Shown here one piece after another: positions 1-8,067 of a DNA stretch of 64,000 nt. Numbering within the stretch: position 1 is the first letter of the stretch; each line of letters begins with the position of its first letter. The stretch comes from Scytonema hofmannii PCC 7110 (GTDB lineage Bacteria; Cyanobacteriota; Cyanobacteriia; Cyanobacteriales; Nostocaceae). The translations under genes and the position numbers were made by a program. The stretch lies in NCBI RefSeq assembly GCF_000346485.2, contig NZ_KQ976354.1:8977333-9041332 (forward strand), in the 5' to 3' direction. The notes beneath the pieces were generated by a model. The model did no database searches, was not told the DNA's origin, and saw nothing but the letters and a program-made list of their open reading frames with translations.

Positions 1-1542
1 GGAGTGGGACGCTTGTTAGAATTGTGTCAAAAAAATGGCGATCGCCCCACAGATATTTCCTTTGGGCTAGGTCCGCGAATCAATGCCGTGAGTCGCATTC
101 AAGGAGATGCCAGCTTTTGCGTGGAATTACTGACAAGTCGAGACCACAAAAGAGTCAGCGAACTTGCGGAGATGACAGAACTCGCTAACGCCCGTCGCAA
201 ATCTTTACAAAAAGATGTTACCCAGCAAGTAGAGCAAAAGCTAGCCAGAATGGACTTATCAACCACTAGCGTTATTGTGCTGGAAGACCCCCAATGGGCT
301 GTAGGTGTTTTGGGATTAGTAGCCGGACAAGTCGCGCAGGACACAGGGCGACCGACTATTCTTTTGAGTACAGAGATGGTAAGTCAAGGAGAGAGGGAGG
401 GAAATTCCCTCACTCCCTCACTCCCTCACTCCCTCACTCCCTCCCCTCTTCTCGCTCGTGGATCTGCCCGTTCGGTTAATTCAATCGATTTGTACCAACT
501 CGTCAAAGAGCAGGCACATCTTTTATATCGCTTTGGAGGACATCCTTATGCAGCCGGATTAAGTCTTCCAGTAGAGAATATTCTTTTATTTACAGAAGCA
601 ATCAACCAACAGTTACGGCGATCTTTGGCAGGTACAAACCTCACACCAACTATACAAGCCGACATAGCGGTGACAGTAGCAGATTTGGGAAAAGAATTAT
701 TTTTAGAACTGAAACTGCTAGAACCCTGTGGAATGGGAAATCCGGTACCAAAACTATTGATTCAAAACTGTTGGTTCGAGAACGCTTGGCATCGCAATCA
801 GCAAGATTCGCGAGGAAAAAAGGTACAGTATATCAAAGCCGAGTTTGACATTCGAGATGATTCCACAAAAAACCCTTTTCCTGGAGTGTGGTGGGGACAT
901 TATAAGGATGAACTACCTCTAGGAAGGTGTGACTGCATAGCCGAACTCGACTACAACACCTTTAAAAAACGTTACGAAATCAGAATTGTAGCAGTACGTT
1001 CTTTACAGGAATCAGCTTTTAGCCAGCGATCGGCACTTATACTCGATTGGCGTAACACCCCTCCTTCCCCCCCTCCCCCCCTCTCCCCCTCATCCCCTCC
1101 CCTCCTTATCGAAAAATGTCCCACCAGTTGGGACGATTTACGAGCCTGGTTGAAACGTTCCCTTTACAATCAACAACCACTAGCACTTGCTTGGAGCAAA
1201 CCCAAGAACAAACCACCAGAACAAATTTGGTTAACTCTAGTAGGGCTTGCCAAATACCTCAGCCGTACACATCAGCCAGTCACTCGCATTCAGTTATTAG
1301 ACAAACTTGGTATAGGTGACCACGCATTACTGTTAGGGTTAAGAGGTTTAAAACACTTAGGTTTTAGAATCACGCGCCAAGACCGTGCTTTAATTTTTAC
1401 TCAACACTCAAACATTGAATCAACCCTTGCAGAGGCAGCCATTGCCCAATTTTTAGTCGCTCTCAGAGAAGAACAATTTCAGCAACAGTATTTTGCAGAT
1501 GTGCCTTTATCTACCGTTGAAGCGATCGCTAGCAGTAGTTAG
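1..1542 (+). CDS. recJ: Single-stranded-DNA-specific exonuclease RecJ, C-terminal part (5' end outside window)
   Basis: RecJ degrades single-stranded DNA 5' to 3' in recombination and mismatch/base-excision repair. The reading frame is open from base 1, so the N-terminal DHH catalytic domain lies upstream of the window. What remains includes the end of that core (GPRINAVSRI), the linker, and the DHHA1 substrate-binding domain with its GGH motif (RFGGHPYAAGLSL) around codons 175-190, followed by the C-terminal OB-like and helical regions. Two stretches look foreign to the family. One is about 25 codons of Ser/Pro/Leu-rich sequence made of a CTCCCTCA tandem repeat, inserted between RPTILLSTE and ARGSARSVN. 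The other is a Pro-rich run near codons 351-365. Both keep the frame, so the protein is probably still made. Family assignment is firm. Confidence 0.93.
   Translation, partial: GVGRLLELCQKNGDRPTDISFGLGPRINAVSRIQGDASFCVELLTSRDHKRVSELAEMTELANARRKSLQKDVTQQVEQKLARMDLSTTSVIVLEDPQWAVGVLGLVAGQVAQDTGRPTILLSTEMVSQGEREGNSLTPSLPHSLTPSPLLARGSARSVNSIDLYQLVKEQAHLLYRFGGHPYAAGLSLPVENILLFTEAINQQLRRSLAGTNLTPTIQADIAVTVADLGKELFLELKLLEPCGMGNPVPKLLIQNCWFENAWHRNQQDSRGKKVQYIKAEFDIRDDSTKNPFPGVWWGHYKDELPLGRCDCIAELDYNTFKKRYEIRIVAVRSLQESAFSQRSALILDWRNTPPSPPPPLSPSSPPLLIEKCPTSWDDLRAWLKRSLYNQQPLALAWSKPKNKPPEQIWLTLVGLAKYLSRTHQPVTRIQLLDKLGIGDHALLLGLRGLKHLGFRITRQDRALIFTQHSNIESTLAEAAIAQFLVALREEQFQQQYFADVPLSTVEAIASSS
376..452. 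repeat. Short tandem repeat inserted in frame within recJ
   Basis: The unit CTCCCTCA is repeated about four times and is preceded by a GAGAGGGAGGG stretch that is partly its inverted complement. The block is in frame and adds about 25 codons to the DHHA1 region. Repeats of the same composition occur between genes elsewhere in the window, which points to insertion of a mobile or slippage-expanded repeat into a coding region. Confidence 0.85.
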
Positions 1543-1545
1543 TCA

Positions 1546-1612
1546 TTTGTCATTTGTCATTTGTCATTCGTGTCTCCCTACTCCCTACTCCCTACTCCCT
1601 ACTTTCCCCTGA
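1546..1612. repeat. Two short tandem repeat blocks (TTTGTCA and CTACTCC types)
   Basis: Directly after recJ there are about four copies of TTTGTCA, then four copies of CTACTCC. The second block forms the last codons of the convergent DUF218 gene, whose C-terminus (GKVGSRE) is therefore repeat-derived. These are typical heterocystous cyanobacterial STRRs. Confidence 0.8.
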
Positions 1613-2292
1613 CGTTCGCACTTAAAACCCTGCTGTTGCCAAACATCCATCTTCACCTCAGCCAGTTTTGTGACGGAAGAACATTGCGGTTGAATGATGG
1701 GGCTTAACCCCGCCCATAATAAGCTGCGCGTTATATCTAATCCTGTTTTCAACCAAGACTCTTGATTACCAGGGACACCTTGCTCTTGAACAACTTCTGT
1801 TTCTACCCAAATACCTCGAGCACCAAAGAAAATCTGTGCCATCCATTTAGCTCTGGGCAAATGAGTAGGTGATGTAATCATTTTTACTTTATGCACTTTC
1901 CAATGACGTAAAATTGGAATACCATAGTAAAAATTCCCAAAAGTAGAATCTGCACATTTTTCTAACCAAACGTTTTGGATTTGGTCTGCTGCCTCCTGCT
2001 GAAAAATCAACCAAATACAGGGGTCTTGGGAACCGTGAGAGATAAGGATGGGAATTTGGGGGTATTGTTTTGCCAATTTGGCAACATAAATTTCTCGTCT
2101 TATGCTTCCACCAAGTACAAAAAAGGCATCTACTGGCTTGGAGGACGCAGAAATTAGGGTTATAGTGTTAAAAACCAGCAGGCTGGCTAGTACAAGGCAA
2201 AGTCCAAGAACTAGCCTTTGTAAAAATTGCCACTTTCTCCCGGACAGTATTGTCTTTGGGTTGAATCTACTGTTTGTTACTTGGCGTTTCAT
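1585..2292 (-). CDS. YdcF/DUF218 (ElyC/SanA-like) family membrane-anchored protein
   Basis: A 235-residue protein with one hydrophobic segment near residues 25-50 (LVLGLCLVLASLLVF) followed by the DUF218 core. Visible family features are DAFFVLGGSIRREIYVAKLA and the later TSPTHLPRAKWMA. DUF218 proteins sit at the membrane facing outward and have been linked to envelope carrier-lipid homeostasis, but no precise reaction is established for most members. The gene converges on recJ, and its stop lies in an STRR, so the last few residues are likely variable between strains. The role here is unknown beyond family membership. Confidence 0.75.
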   Translation of the reverse strand: MKRQVTNSRFNPKTILSGRKWQFLQRLVLGLCLVLASLLVFNTITLISASSKPVDAFFVLGGSIRREIYVAKLAKQYPQIPILISHGSQDPCIWLIFQQEAADQIQNVWLEKCADSTFGNFYYGIPILRHWKVHKVKMITSPTHLPRAKWMAQIFFGARGIWVETEVVQEQGVPGNQESWLKTGLDITRSLLWAGLSPIIQPQCSSVTKLAEVKMDVWQQQGFKCERQGKVGSRE

Positions 2293-2373
2293 TAAGTACT
2301 TGATATCACCCTTTTTAGGTGAATTCTACTACACCGATCTAATTAGCTAAATGCTATCTTAATAGAGTCAGCA

Positions 2374-2405
2374 CCCCGCACTAAAGTGACGGGGCTTCAT
2401 GCCCC
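2374..2405. repeat. Hairpin resembling an IS200/IS605-type element end
   Basis: The sequence CCCCGCAC-TAAA-GTGACGGGG can fold into an imperfect hairpin. It overlaps a second hairpin, GGGGC-TTCAT-GCCCC. Subterminal hairpins of this style mark ends of single-strand-transposing IS200/IS605-type elements. No transposase remains next to it. It may be the boundary of the element that delivered the adjacent omega RNA, or an unrelated relic. Confidence 0.45.
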
Positions 2406-2470
2406 ACCATTTTAGTTAGTTGCACCAGACTATCAGCCTTAAACAAGCTGGGTTCACATTAAGTGTTAAA

Positions 2471-2800
2471 GTTCTCACCTTGGGATGCGTTGCTAGTTCC
2501 AAGCTCTGAAATTGAGTAATTAAACAGTTTTACGAGGGGTAAGACAGTGTTGCTTGAAGAGTACCGGATGTGAACAGAGTCGAAGCTAACATCACTCCCG
2601 AAAGGGAAGGCTCGTAAGGGCAAAACTCGTATGCGTACAGAGAGAAAGATATCAGTTCATAATTGTCTGAGCGAAAGTACAAAACAAAAGTACACGGTAT
2701 CAATCTCTCCAAGGCGGTATGGGTAACGGCAGTTAAAACTGCCCGCGTCGTGTTTCCTCCGTGGTCTAAAGACACACGGTTTCCACACTCCCGAAAGCTT
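2471..2800 (+). ncRNA. HEARO / IscB omega RNA scaffold without an iscB gene
   Basis: No protein gene explains this 600-bp gap, but it carries blocks I recognise from the HEARO (HNH-endonuclease-associated) RNA, now known as the omega RNA of IscB. In order they are: TCTCACCTTGGGATGCGTTG, AAACAGTTTTACGAGGGGTA, TGCTTGAAGAGTACC, CTCCCGAAAGGGAAGGCTCG, TAAGGGCAAAACTCGTATGC and CTCCAAGGCGGTATGGGTAA. The RNA scaffolds a guide, carried 5' of the scaffold, for the IscB nuclease. Normally iscB follows at once. Here the next gene is an unrelated protease at 2983, with no HNH or RuvC coding sequence between. Exact ends are uncertain. Family recognition is from memory of the consensus, not from a covariance search. 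Confidence 0.78.
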
Positions 2801-2982
2801 TTAGATGAAGCTTGCGGAAAACGTGAGTTATGTTATAAGAACTGGTTGAACGGTGACTCAGTGTTCTTAAAGAAACATCAAGGAAAATTAATGAAGAAGG
2901 TTTACATAAACAGAAAAATCTATAGTCCCTGAAAAACCTGATTGCTACACTGTCAACAACACAATTATTCCAGCTAGTATAC

Positions 2983-4323
2983 ATGAATCAATCTGCAAAA
3001 CGTCACTCGCCGCTCCAAGCAGCCCTGATTGGTGGAGCTATAGCTTCAACTGCCTCTCTTTCTGTATTTGGTCCGGTCTGGTGTCATTCGGTGCGTGCTG
3101 CACTTCAAGACAGCCCGAAAGCGATAGTTGATGAAGTCTGGCAACTGGTGAATCGTGAATATGTCGATTCTTCGTTTAACAGACAGGACTGGTTAGCAAT
3201 TCGCCAGAGTTTGCTAAATAAAGATTATACCTCCCGTGATGAAGCTTATGTTGCTATTCGCGAAGCTTTGGAAAAATTGGGCGATCCTTACACTCGCTTT
3301 ATGGATCCTCGACAGTACGAAGCCCTGACTAGCCAAACATCCGGGGAAGTCTCTGGAATTGGTATCCGGATGGAATTTAATGAAAAAACCAAGCAGCTCA
3401 CTGTTGTAGAAGCTATTGAGAATTCTCCGGCGCTAAAAGCCGGCGTAAAAGCCGGAGACCTGATCTTAGCAATTGATGGCAAACCCACTCAACAAATGAA
3501 AGCGGAAGATGCCTCTAAGCTCATTCGCGGCAAATCCGGCACTATGGTAACTTTGCGATTGGGACGTGAAGGGCAGCAATCTTTTGACGTAAAACTAACA
3601 CGAGCAACTATTGAAGTGCCGACAGTAAATTATACCTTAAAGCAAGAAGGTAAGCGGCGAATTGGCTACATCCGTTTGCGGGAGTTTAGCGCTCACGCAT
3701 CAAGTCAAATGCGGCGGGCTATCCGCAATTTGAATGCTCAAAAAGTTGATGGCTTTGTGTTAGATTTACGCAGCAATCCTGGTGGTTTGTTACAAGCTAG
3801 TATTGAAATTGCTCGGATGTGGCTCGACAACGGAGCAATTGTTAAGACTGTAGACCGTAAGGGCGGTAGTGAGGAAACTAAGGCAAATCACACTGCTATG
3901 ACAAATCGCCCCCTAGTTATATTGGTGGATAATAATTCGGCAAGTGCTAGCGAAATTCTCACAGGAGCACTGAAAGACAATAACCGAGCAGTCATTGTTG
4001 GCAGTCAAACTTTTGGAAAAGCTCTAGTACAATCGGTTCACGAACTTACAGATGGTTCTGGTGTCGCTGTCACCATTGCTCATTATTATACACCTAAAGG
4101 AACAGATATTAATCACAAGGGAATTGCCCCAGATATTAAATTAGACTTAACAGCAGCACAGCAGCGTCAGTTAGCGGCAAATCCCAATTTGCTGGGAACT
4201 CAGAATGACCCCCATTATGCGCGAGCACTTTCCATTCTATCCACTAACAGCCTTGCTCTGCCCGTACCACCAAAACAACCGTTACAGTCGTTGAGTAATA
4301 GCGCGAACGATTTGAAATTTTAG
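2983..4323 (+). CDS. ctpB: Carboxyl-terminal processing protease (S41 family, PDZ domain)
   Basis: A 446-residue exported serine protease. An N-terminal hydrophobic stretch (residues 12-40) acts as signal or anchor. A PDZ domain follows (about 118-205, with GEVSGIGIRM and AGVKAGDLILAIDG), then the S41 catalytic domain. By analogy with Prc/CtpA the nucleophile is Ser321 in NNSASASEI and the general base Lys346 in TFGKALVQ, with the usual 25-residue spacing. Cyanobacteria carry several such proteases: CtpA matures the D1 protein of photosystem II, while the roles of CtpB and CtpC are less defined. The paralogue name (ctpB) is my best guess from overall sequence; the family is certain. The gene is monocistronic, 91 bp or more from neighbours. 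Confidence 0.9.
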   Translation: MNQSAKRHSPLQAALIGGAIASTASLSVFGPVWCHSVRAALQDSPKAIVDEVWQLVNREYVDSSFNRQDWLAIRQSLLNKDYTSRDEAYVAIREALEKLGDPYTRFMDPRQYEALTSQTSGEVSGIGIRMEFNEKTKQLTVVEAIENSPALKAGVKAGDLILAIDGKPTQQMKAEDASKLIRGKSGTMVTLRLGREGQQSFDVKLTRATIEVPTVNYTLKQEGKRRIGYIRLREFSAHASSQMRRAIRNLNAQKVDGFVLDLRSNPGGLLQASIEIARMWLDNGAIVKTVDRKGGSEETKANHTAMTNRPLVILVDNNSASASEILTGALKDNNRAVIVGSQTFGKALVQSVHELTDGSGVAVTIAHYYTPKGTDINHKGIAPDIKLDLTAAQQRQLAANPNLLGTQNDPHYARALSILSTNSLALPVPPKQPLQSLSNSANDLKF

Positions 4324-4391
4324 TAGGGGCGCGGCAGCCTTGCGCCCTTACAGTGGTTAGGGGCGCGGCAGTCTTGCGCCCTTACAGTGGT
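4324..4391. repeat. Two tandem copies of a 34-bp repeat
   Basis: The unit runs TAGGGGCGCGGCAG(C/T)CTTGCG plus CCCTTACAGTGGT and occurs at 4324-4357 and 4358-4391 with one difference. It starts three bases into the spacer after the protease stop codon. Each unit contains GGGCGC...GCGCCC and can form a hairpin. It is followed by TGACCAA/TGACAAA heptamers at about 4417-4449. Confidence 0.85.
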
Positions 4392-4442
4392 TAGTGGTAA
4401 ACAACTCATGACTTTTGACCAATGACCAATGACAAATGACAA

Positions 4443-5405
4443 ATGACAAAAGTTAACACAGCAACCACTAACTCTTTTTTACCAAAAGCTTCAGTAATTA
4501 TACCTATTTATAACGGGGAAGCGGATTTACCAGAGTTAATATCAAATCTAGTAGATCAAACTTACCCAAAGGAGAAAGTAGAATATTTATTGGTAGATAA
4601 CAACAGTAGCGATCGCACGACCAGTCTACTGCAAGCTGCTGCTGACAATAGTCCAATTACAATTCGTCCTTTAAGCGAAACTAAAATTCAAAGTTCTTAC
4701 GCGGCTCGTAACGCTGGTATTCGCGCTGCGACTGGTGAGATACTGGCTTTTACTGATGCTGATTGTCGTCCGCAATCGGGTTGGTTGGAGTTACTCATTG
4801 CACCTTTTGTGAATCCAGATGTAGCGATCGTTGCTGGTGAAGTCTTGGCGCTGCACGGAACAACATTACTAGAACAACACGCAGACCGTCAAGACACCTT
4901 ATCGCAGAAACACACCCTTGCTCATCCTTTTTATCCCTACGGTCAAACTGCGAACTTGGCAATTCGACGGGAAGCTTTTGAAAAAATAGGTTTATTTCGT
5001 CCTTATCTGACGACTGGTGGAGATGCAGACATTTGTTGGCGTATCTTACAGCACAATATGGGACGTTTGGAATTTGCTCCCGAAGCAATTGTCAAACATC
5101 GTCACCGCGTAACATTGAAAGAACTGGAAAGTCAATGGCGACGCTACGGGCGTTCAAACCGCTATTTACACGAATTGCATGGCGTGGAGTTAATGAGGGA
5201 TATGAAGCCCGCAGAATATTTTTATCGAATAGGACGCTGGGTATTCAAGGAACTGCCAAGAGACACCATAAAAGCTTTGGTAGGTAAAGCTAGCCTTGTG
5301 GATATGTTGGGGACTCCTATTGGGTTATTTACGGCTAAAGCACGTGCAGCTGGACAAAAACATGCCCGGTTACCAGAAAACGCCAAAACCATTGAGTGGC
5401 TTTAA
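4443..5405 (+). CDS. Family 2 glycosyltransferase (GT-A fold)
   Basis: A 320-residue enzyme expected to transfer a sugar from a nucleotide-sugar donor at the cytoplasmic face of the membrane. The GT2 core is clear: ASVIIPIYNGEADL (17-30), the nucleotide-binding VDNNSSDRT, AARNAGIRAATGEILAFTDADC with the metal-binding D-x-D (about residues 105-108), and a downstream GGDADICWR acceptor/catalytic segment. There is no strong membrane anchor. The proposed start codon lies inside a TGACAAA tandem repeat and lacks a Shine-Dalgarno sequence, so the first 10-14 residues are uncertain. The acceptor cannot be deduced and no polysaccharide genes adjoin it. Confidence 0.85.
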   Translation: MTKVNTATTNSFLPKASVIIPIYNGEADLPELISNLVDQTYPKEKVEYLLVDNNSSDRTTSLLQAAADNSPITIRPLSETKIQSSYAARNAGIRAATGEILAFTDADCRPQSGWLELLIAPFVNPDVAIVAGEVLALHGTTLLEQHADRQDTLSQKHTLAHPFYPYGQTANLAIRREAFEKIGLFRPYLTTGGDADICWRILQHNMGRLEFAPEAIVKHRHRVTLKELESQWRRYGRSNRYLHELHGVELMRDMKPAEYFYRIGRWVFKELPRDTIKALVGKASLVDMLGTPIGLFTAKARAAGQKHARLPENAKTIEWL

Positions 5406-5762
5406 CAATTTTGGATTTTGGATGCGTGGATTTGCTTGTGTTAATTTTTTATGAAATTTTCCTTTATACTGAGTTACGGTTATAACTTAGCCTCTAACAG
5501 TTGCAGACATAGTAAATAAATATACACAGATTTTCTTCAACTAGAAAAATTCGTTAACATACTCAAACTTAAAAGTCAAAACAAAAGATTTCTTCGTTAT
5601 ACCAAATTGAAAAAAGAATGCCACAGAGTAGGAGTGTGAAATTTAGTCTGGGTAATGCTTGCTCAATCCAAAATCCAAAATCTAAAATCCAAAATGGTAT
5701 GAGTAGCTGATTGTCATCAAACTTCGCTAAATTGGAGAAAAGTAGCGCTAAAGGTACCGTAG
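5406..5762. other. 357-bp intergenic region with TCCAAAA-type repeats
   Basis: AT-rich spacer with no coding sequence I can support. It contains an array of AATCCAAAAT/AATCTAAAAT repeats at about 5667-5698. The promoter of the response regulator must lie here, but no -35/-10 pair stands out well enough to call. Confidence 0.6.
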
Positions 5763-6458
5763 ATGGCAGGACAATTGTTACTGGTAGATGATGAGCCGGG
5801 ATTGCGTGAAGCAGTGAAAGATTATTTGCAAGAGAGCGGTTTCAGCGTTCAGGTTGCCAGTAACGCCCGAGAGGGGTGGGAGTTAGTGCAACAGAACCTA
5901 CCAGATTTGGTCATCTCAGACATTATGATGCCACAGGTGGATGGCTACCAATTCCTCAAGCAACTGCGGGATGACCCTCGTTTTCGGTCACTCCCCGTGA
6001 TATTTCTGACTGCAAAAGGAATGACGACTGACCGCATTCAAGGTTACCAGGCGGGTGTTGATGCCTATCTGCCAAAACCTTTCGATCCTGACGAATTAGT
6101 TGCTATTGTAGAGAACTTACTGGAACGCCGTTCCTCTCGTACTCCCACACCGACTGAAGAGGGCGAAGCACCCAATATTACAGAACTGGCTAATCAGATT
6201 GCCCAAATTAAAGCTTTGTTAACTCAAAAAAATGCCATTTCTCAATCGCCAGCACCTTTTGCTATTGACTTAACTCCTAGAGAACAAAGCGTTCTCAACC
6301 TAGTAGCTGAGGGGCTAATGAATAAAGAAATTGCTCGGCGCTTGGAAACTAGCGTCCGAAATGTAGAAAAGTATGTTAGCCGTTTGTTTAGTAAGACTGG
6401 AACTAACAGTCGCACAGAGTTGGTTCGTTTTGCTTTAGAACACGGTTTGGCAAAGTGA
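5763..6458 (+). CDS. Response regulator with REC and LuxR-type HTH domains (Ycf29/Rre1-like)
   Basis: A 231-residue two-component transcription factor. The receiver domain (1-125) has the acidic pair D9/D10, phospho-acceptor D53 in LVISDIMMP, K105 in LPKPFDP, and a switch Thr83. A linker (125-165) leads to a NarL/LuxR DNA-binding domain (about 168-228) with LTPREQSVLNLVAEGL and NKEIARRL. The combination, length and QLLLVDDEPGLREAV start resemble the Ycf29/Rre1 proteins conserved in cyanobacteria and red-algal plastids. That orthology is from memory and is tentative. No histidine kinase is adjacent, as is usual for cyanobacterial orphan regulators. Confidence 0.88.
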   Translation: MAGQLLLVDDEPGLREAVKDYLQESGFSVQVASNAREGWELVQQNLPDLVISDIMMPQVDGYQFLKQLRDDPRFRSLPVIFLTAKGMTTDRIQGYQAGVDAYLPKPFDPDELVAIVENLLERRSSRTPTPTEEGEAPNITELANQIAQIKALLTQKNAISQSPAPFAIDLTPREQSVLNLVAEGLMNKEIARRLETSVRNVEKYVSRLFSKTGTNSRTELVRFALEHGLAK

Positions 6459-6461
6459 CAC

Positions 6462-6690
6462 CTGACCAGTGACCAGTAACCAGTGACCAATTAGTCCCCG
6501 TATTAGAAAGTCGGGGACTTGAATAGTTTTCATAAGTTAAGTCATGGTGGAAGCACGTGTATAGGTGACCAGTTACGTATACGGTAAAAACCCCTGAATT
6601 TGAAACTGATTCATTATTCAAATCCCTCTCTTTTGGAAATTGGGATTGACTGCTCACTGGTCACTGGTTACTGGTTACTGGTCACTGTTT
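6462..6690. repeat. Inverted pair of STRR blocks (TGACCAG / CTGGTCA) around a hairpin
   Basis: TGACCAG-type heptamers at about 6463-6490 face their reverse complements at about 6655-6686. Together they could pair as a large stem enclosing roughly 165 bp. The enclosed DNA includes the hairpin at 6493-6519. Confidence 0.7.
6493..6519 (+). terminator. Hairpin AGTCCCCG...CGGGGACT downstream of the response regulator
   Basis: An 8-bp perfect GC-rich stem with an 11-nt loop lies 35 bp after the stop codon. It has no clean T-tract, so it may be a transcript-stabilising or dispersed repeat hairpin rather than a classical terminator. Related GATCCCCGACTTCT hairpins recur at 50732 and 56234. Confidence 0.45.
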
Positions 6691-6771
6691 ACGGTAGAAA
6701 TGATTACCCTGAAATTTAAATTATTAGAAACATAATTCCGCTAAAAGGTGCGGATAACTGATATATCAAGT

Positions 6772-6912
6772 CTAAGTAGGCACCCACTGGTTTCCGTAAT
6801 GCTGAGGGTGAAGGTAACTACTAGCTCTAGTACTAAGGTTGGTAAGGGCAAATAAAATAAGCCAAGTCATTGAGAGAACAAGTAAGCTTAGTGGCAAACT
6901 TAAAAAATTCAC
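6772..6912 (-). CDS. Possible 46-residue small membrane protein
   Basis: A GTG-initiated frame encodes a hydrophobic N-terminal helix (LSLPLSLLVLSMTWLILFA) followed by a polar tail ending QHYGNQWVPT. The hydrophobic-then-polar pattern resembles small cyanobacterial membrane proteins. It sits just downstream of the heterocyst-linked gene on the same strand. There is an AAAG directly before GTG but no good ribosome-binding site. I do not recognise the family and it may be chance. Confidence 0.25.
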   Translation of the reverse strand: MNFLSLPLSLLVLSMTWLILFALTNLSTRASSYLHPQHYGNQWVPT

Positions 6913-6960
6913 CTTTCTACACCCAAGGATAAGATTAGCCATGACATGGGATGTCGTTGA

Positions 6961-7242
6961 CTACTGAGTGACGTCAGCCGCATTGCGTAAACGCATAAGC
7001 TGACGTCTCATTTGTGGAGAAGCTTTTAATTCGGAGACTTCCTGCGCCTTTACAGAAGCTTGTAACGTTTCTAAAAAGTCGTCAGAACCTTCAGTTAAAG
7101 CGTCTAGCAGTACTTGTAAAAGCTGATCGCGATCGCCTAAAAGACTTTTTTCCTCAATCAACCTAAATTTGAGATGTATTTCACACTCATAAACACCTAC
7201 GTCGATGCTATTGACTTGGCGTGGTAATGCTTTGGAGTTCAT
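6961..7242 (-). CDS. Small heterocyst-differentiation regulator, Npun_R1517 family
   Basis: A 93-residue, mostly alpha-helical, soluble protein with IHLKFRLIEEKSLL, LLQVLLDALTEGSDDFLET and SPQMRRQLMRLRN. I recognise this as the family named for Npun_R1517, found in heterocyst-forming cyanobacteria and described as affecting heterocyst differentiation (the Anabaena counterpart is, I believe, asr1734). The biochemical role is not settled. An AGGACTCC stretch lies 7-9 bases before ATG. A long upstream spacer with no other gene leaves room for a regulated promoter, but I see no GTAN8TAC NtcA box in it. The gene supports assigning the organism to the heterocystous group. Confidence 0.75.
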   Translation of the reverse strand: MNSKALPRQVNSIDVGVYECEIHLKFRLIEEKSLLGDRDQLLQVLLDALTEGSDDFLETLQASVKAQEVSELKASPQMRRQLMRLRNAADVTQ

Positions 7243-7919
7243 AAATTTTAGGAGTCCTTCGCTAGTTGGTTATTTGGTTGAAGAGTGCTTAAACGTAAGC
7301 AGGTGTTCTTTATAATTTTTTCGACATCCAAAATGTTTGAATTAACGGTTTTTGTGTCTCAACAAACTTGGTCTTGCATTTTTCTCTCCTGTGTATTTTC
7401 CAGCCTGACTTTTTTTGTCGGTTTTTTGGTTTCTGCCCTAGCTATGGTTCAAGGAGACCATAAACTATTATTCAGTTTTTATGATTCTATACAATAAAGT
7501 TTCTGTAAGAAGTGGTTCTATCTTTTTAAAGGTTTTTACATCAACTTTATCTAAACGTCAATAACAGTTTGAGTTTTTACTGGATGGGCAGTGTTAATAC
7601 GTAAGTAAATTCGCTGACTATTTTCTATCTAATGAAAGCCAAACATTGCGTTGACAGAATTCCGTAGAAATAACTAAATGTACAATTTTTTCATTTGACA
7701 AAAACAAGAGACATAAAAGAACAAAGCGAGTGGGTAAAATTTTTTCTGCTAAGAAACAATATTGACACAGATCAAATTATTCCAGTTAAATATTTAACCC
7801 CTGTTCTTTCCCTGCCTAACGAGACGCTTATGCTTGGTAGTTACACTTGAGAAACTTACCAGTAAAAGAGTACTACTCCTTTTTGTTAGATTGCAACACG
7901 GTTACAAAATTCTATTGGG
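7243..7919. other. 677-bp AT-rich intergenic region
   Basis: No convincing gene. A 70-codon frame at 7285-7497 is hydrophobic and rich in Phe/Ser/Val but looks like chance translation of T-rich DNA. The promoter of the minus-strand regulator should lie near 7243-7400. Confidence 0.5.
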
Positions 7920-8067
7920 CTAGAGCATCGGTACAGAAATCACAAAAACCAGGTTTCTTTGTAGAGACTAAGCATGGCTAGTCTGTACGCATACAAGATA
8001 TCAAGCTTTGCAGGAGGGAGAAACCGGGTTATTTGCTCCCTTTTTAAATACTGTACCGATGCTCTAG
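7920..8067. mobile_element. MITE, 148 bp, with 17-bp perfect terminal inverted repeats
   Basis: CTAGAGCATCGGTACAG at 7920-7936 is repeated in perfect inverse orientation at 8051-8067. There is no coding capacity inside. The core carries AACC(A/G)GGTTTCT-like hairpin sequences common in this genus. Each end begins with CTAG, compatible with TA-target insertion by a Tc1/mariner-IS630 transposase. A relative with the same end pattern lies at 22710-22903. Confidence 0.8.

Noticed and set aside
2471-2800. Group I or group II intron as explanation of the structured region
   Set aside because: No domain V-like motif or intron core was seen, whereas ordered HEARO blocks are present.
2663-2932. Reading frame of 89 codons inside the omega RNA region
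   Set aside because: It overlaps the structured RNA, has no family features, and its sequence is explained by conserved RNA blocks.
7285-7497. 70-codon hydrophobic frame
   Set aside because: Composition follows the T-rich DNA, there is no ribosome-binding site and no recognisable family.
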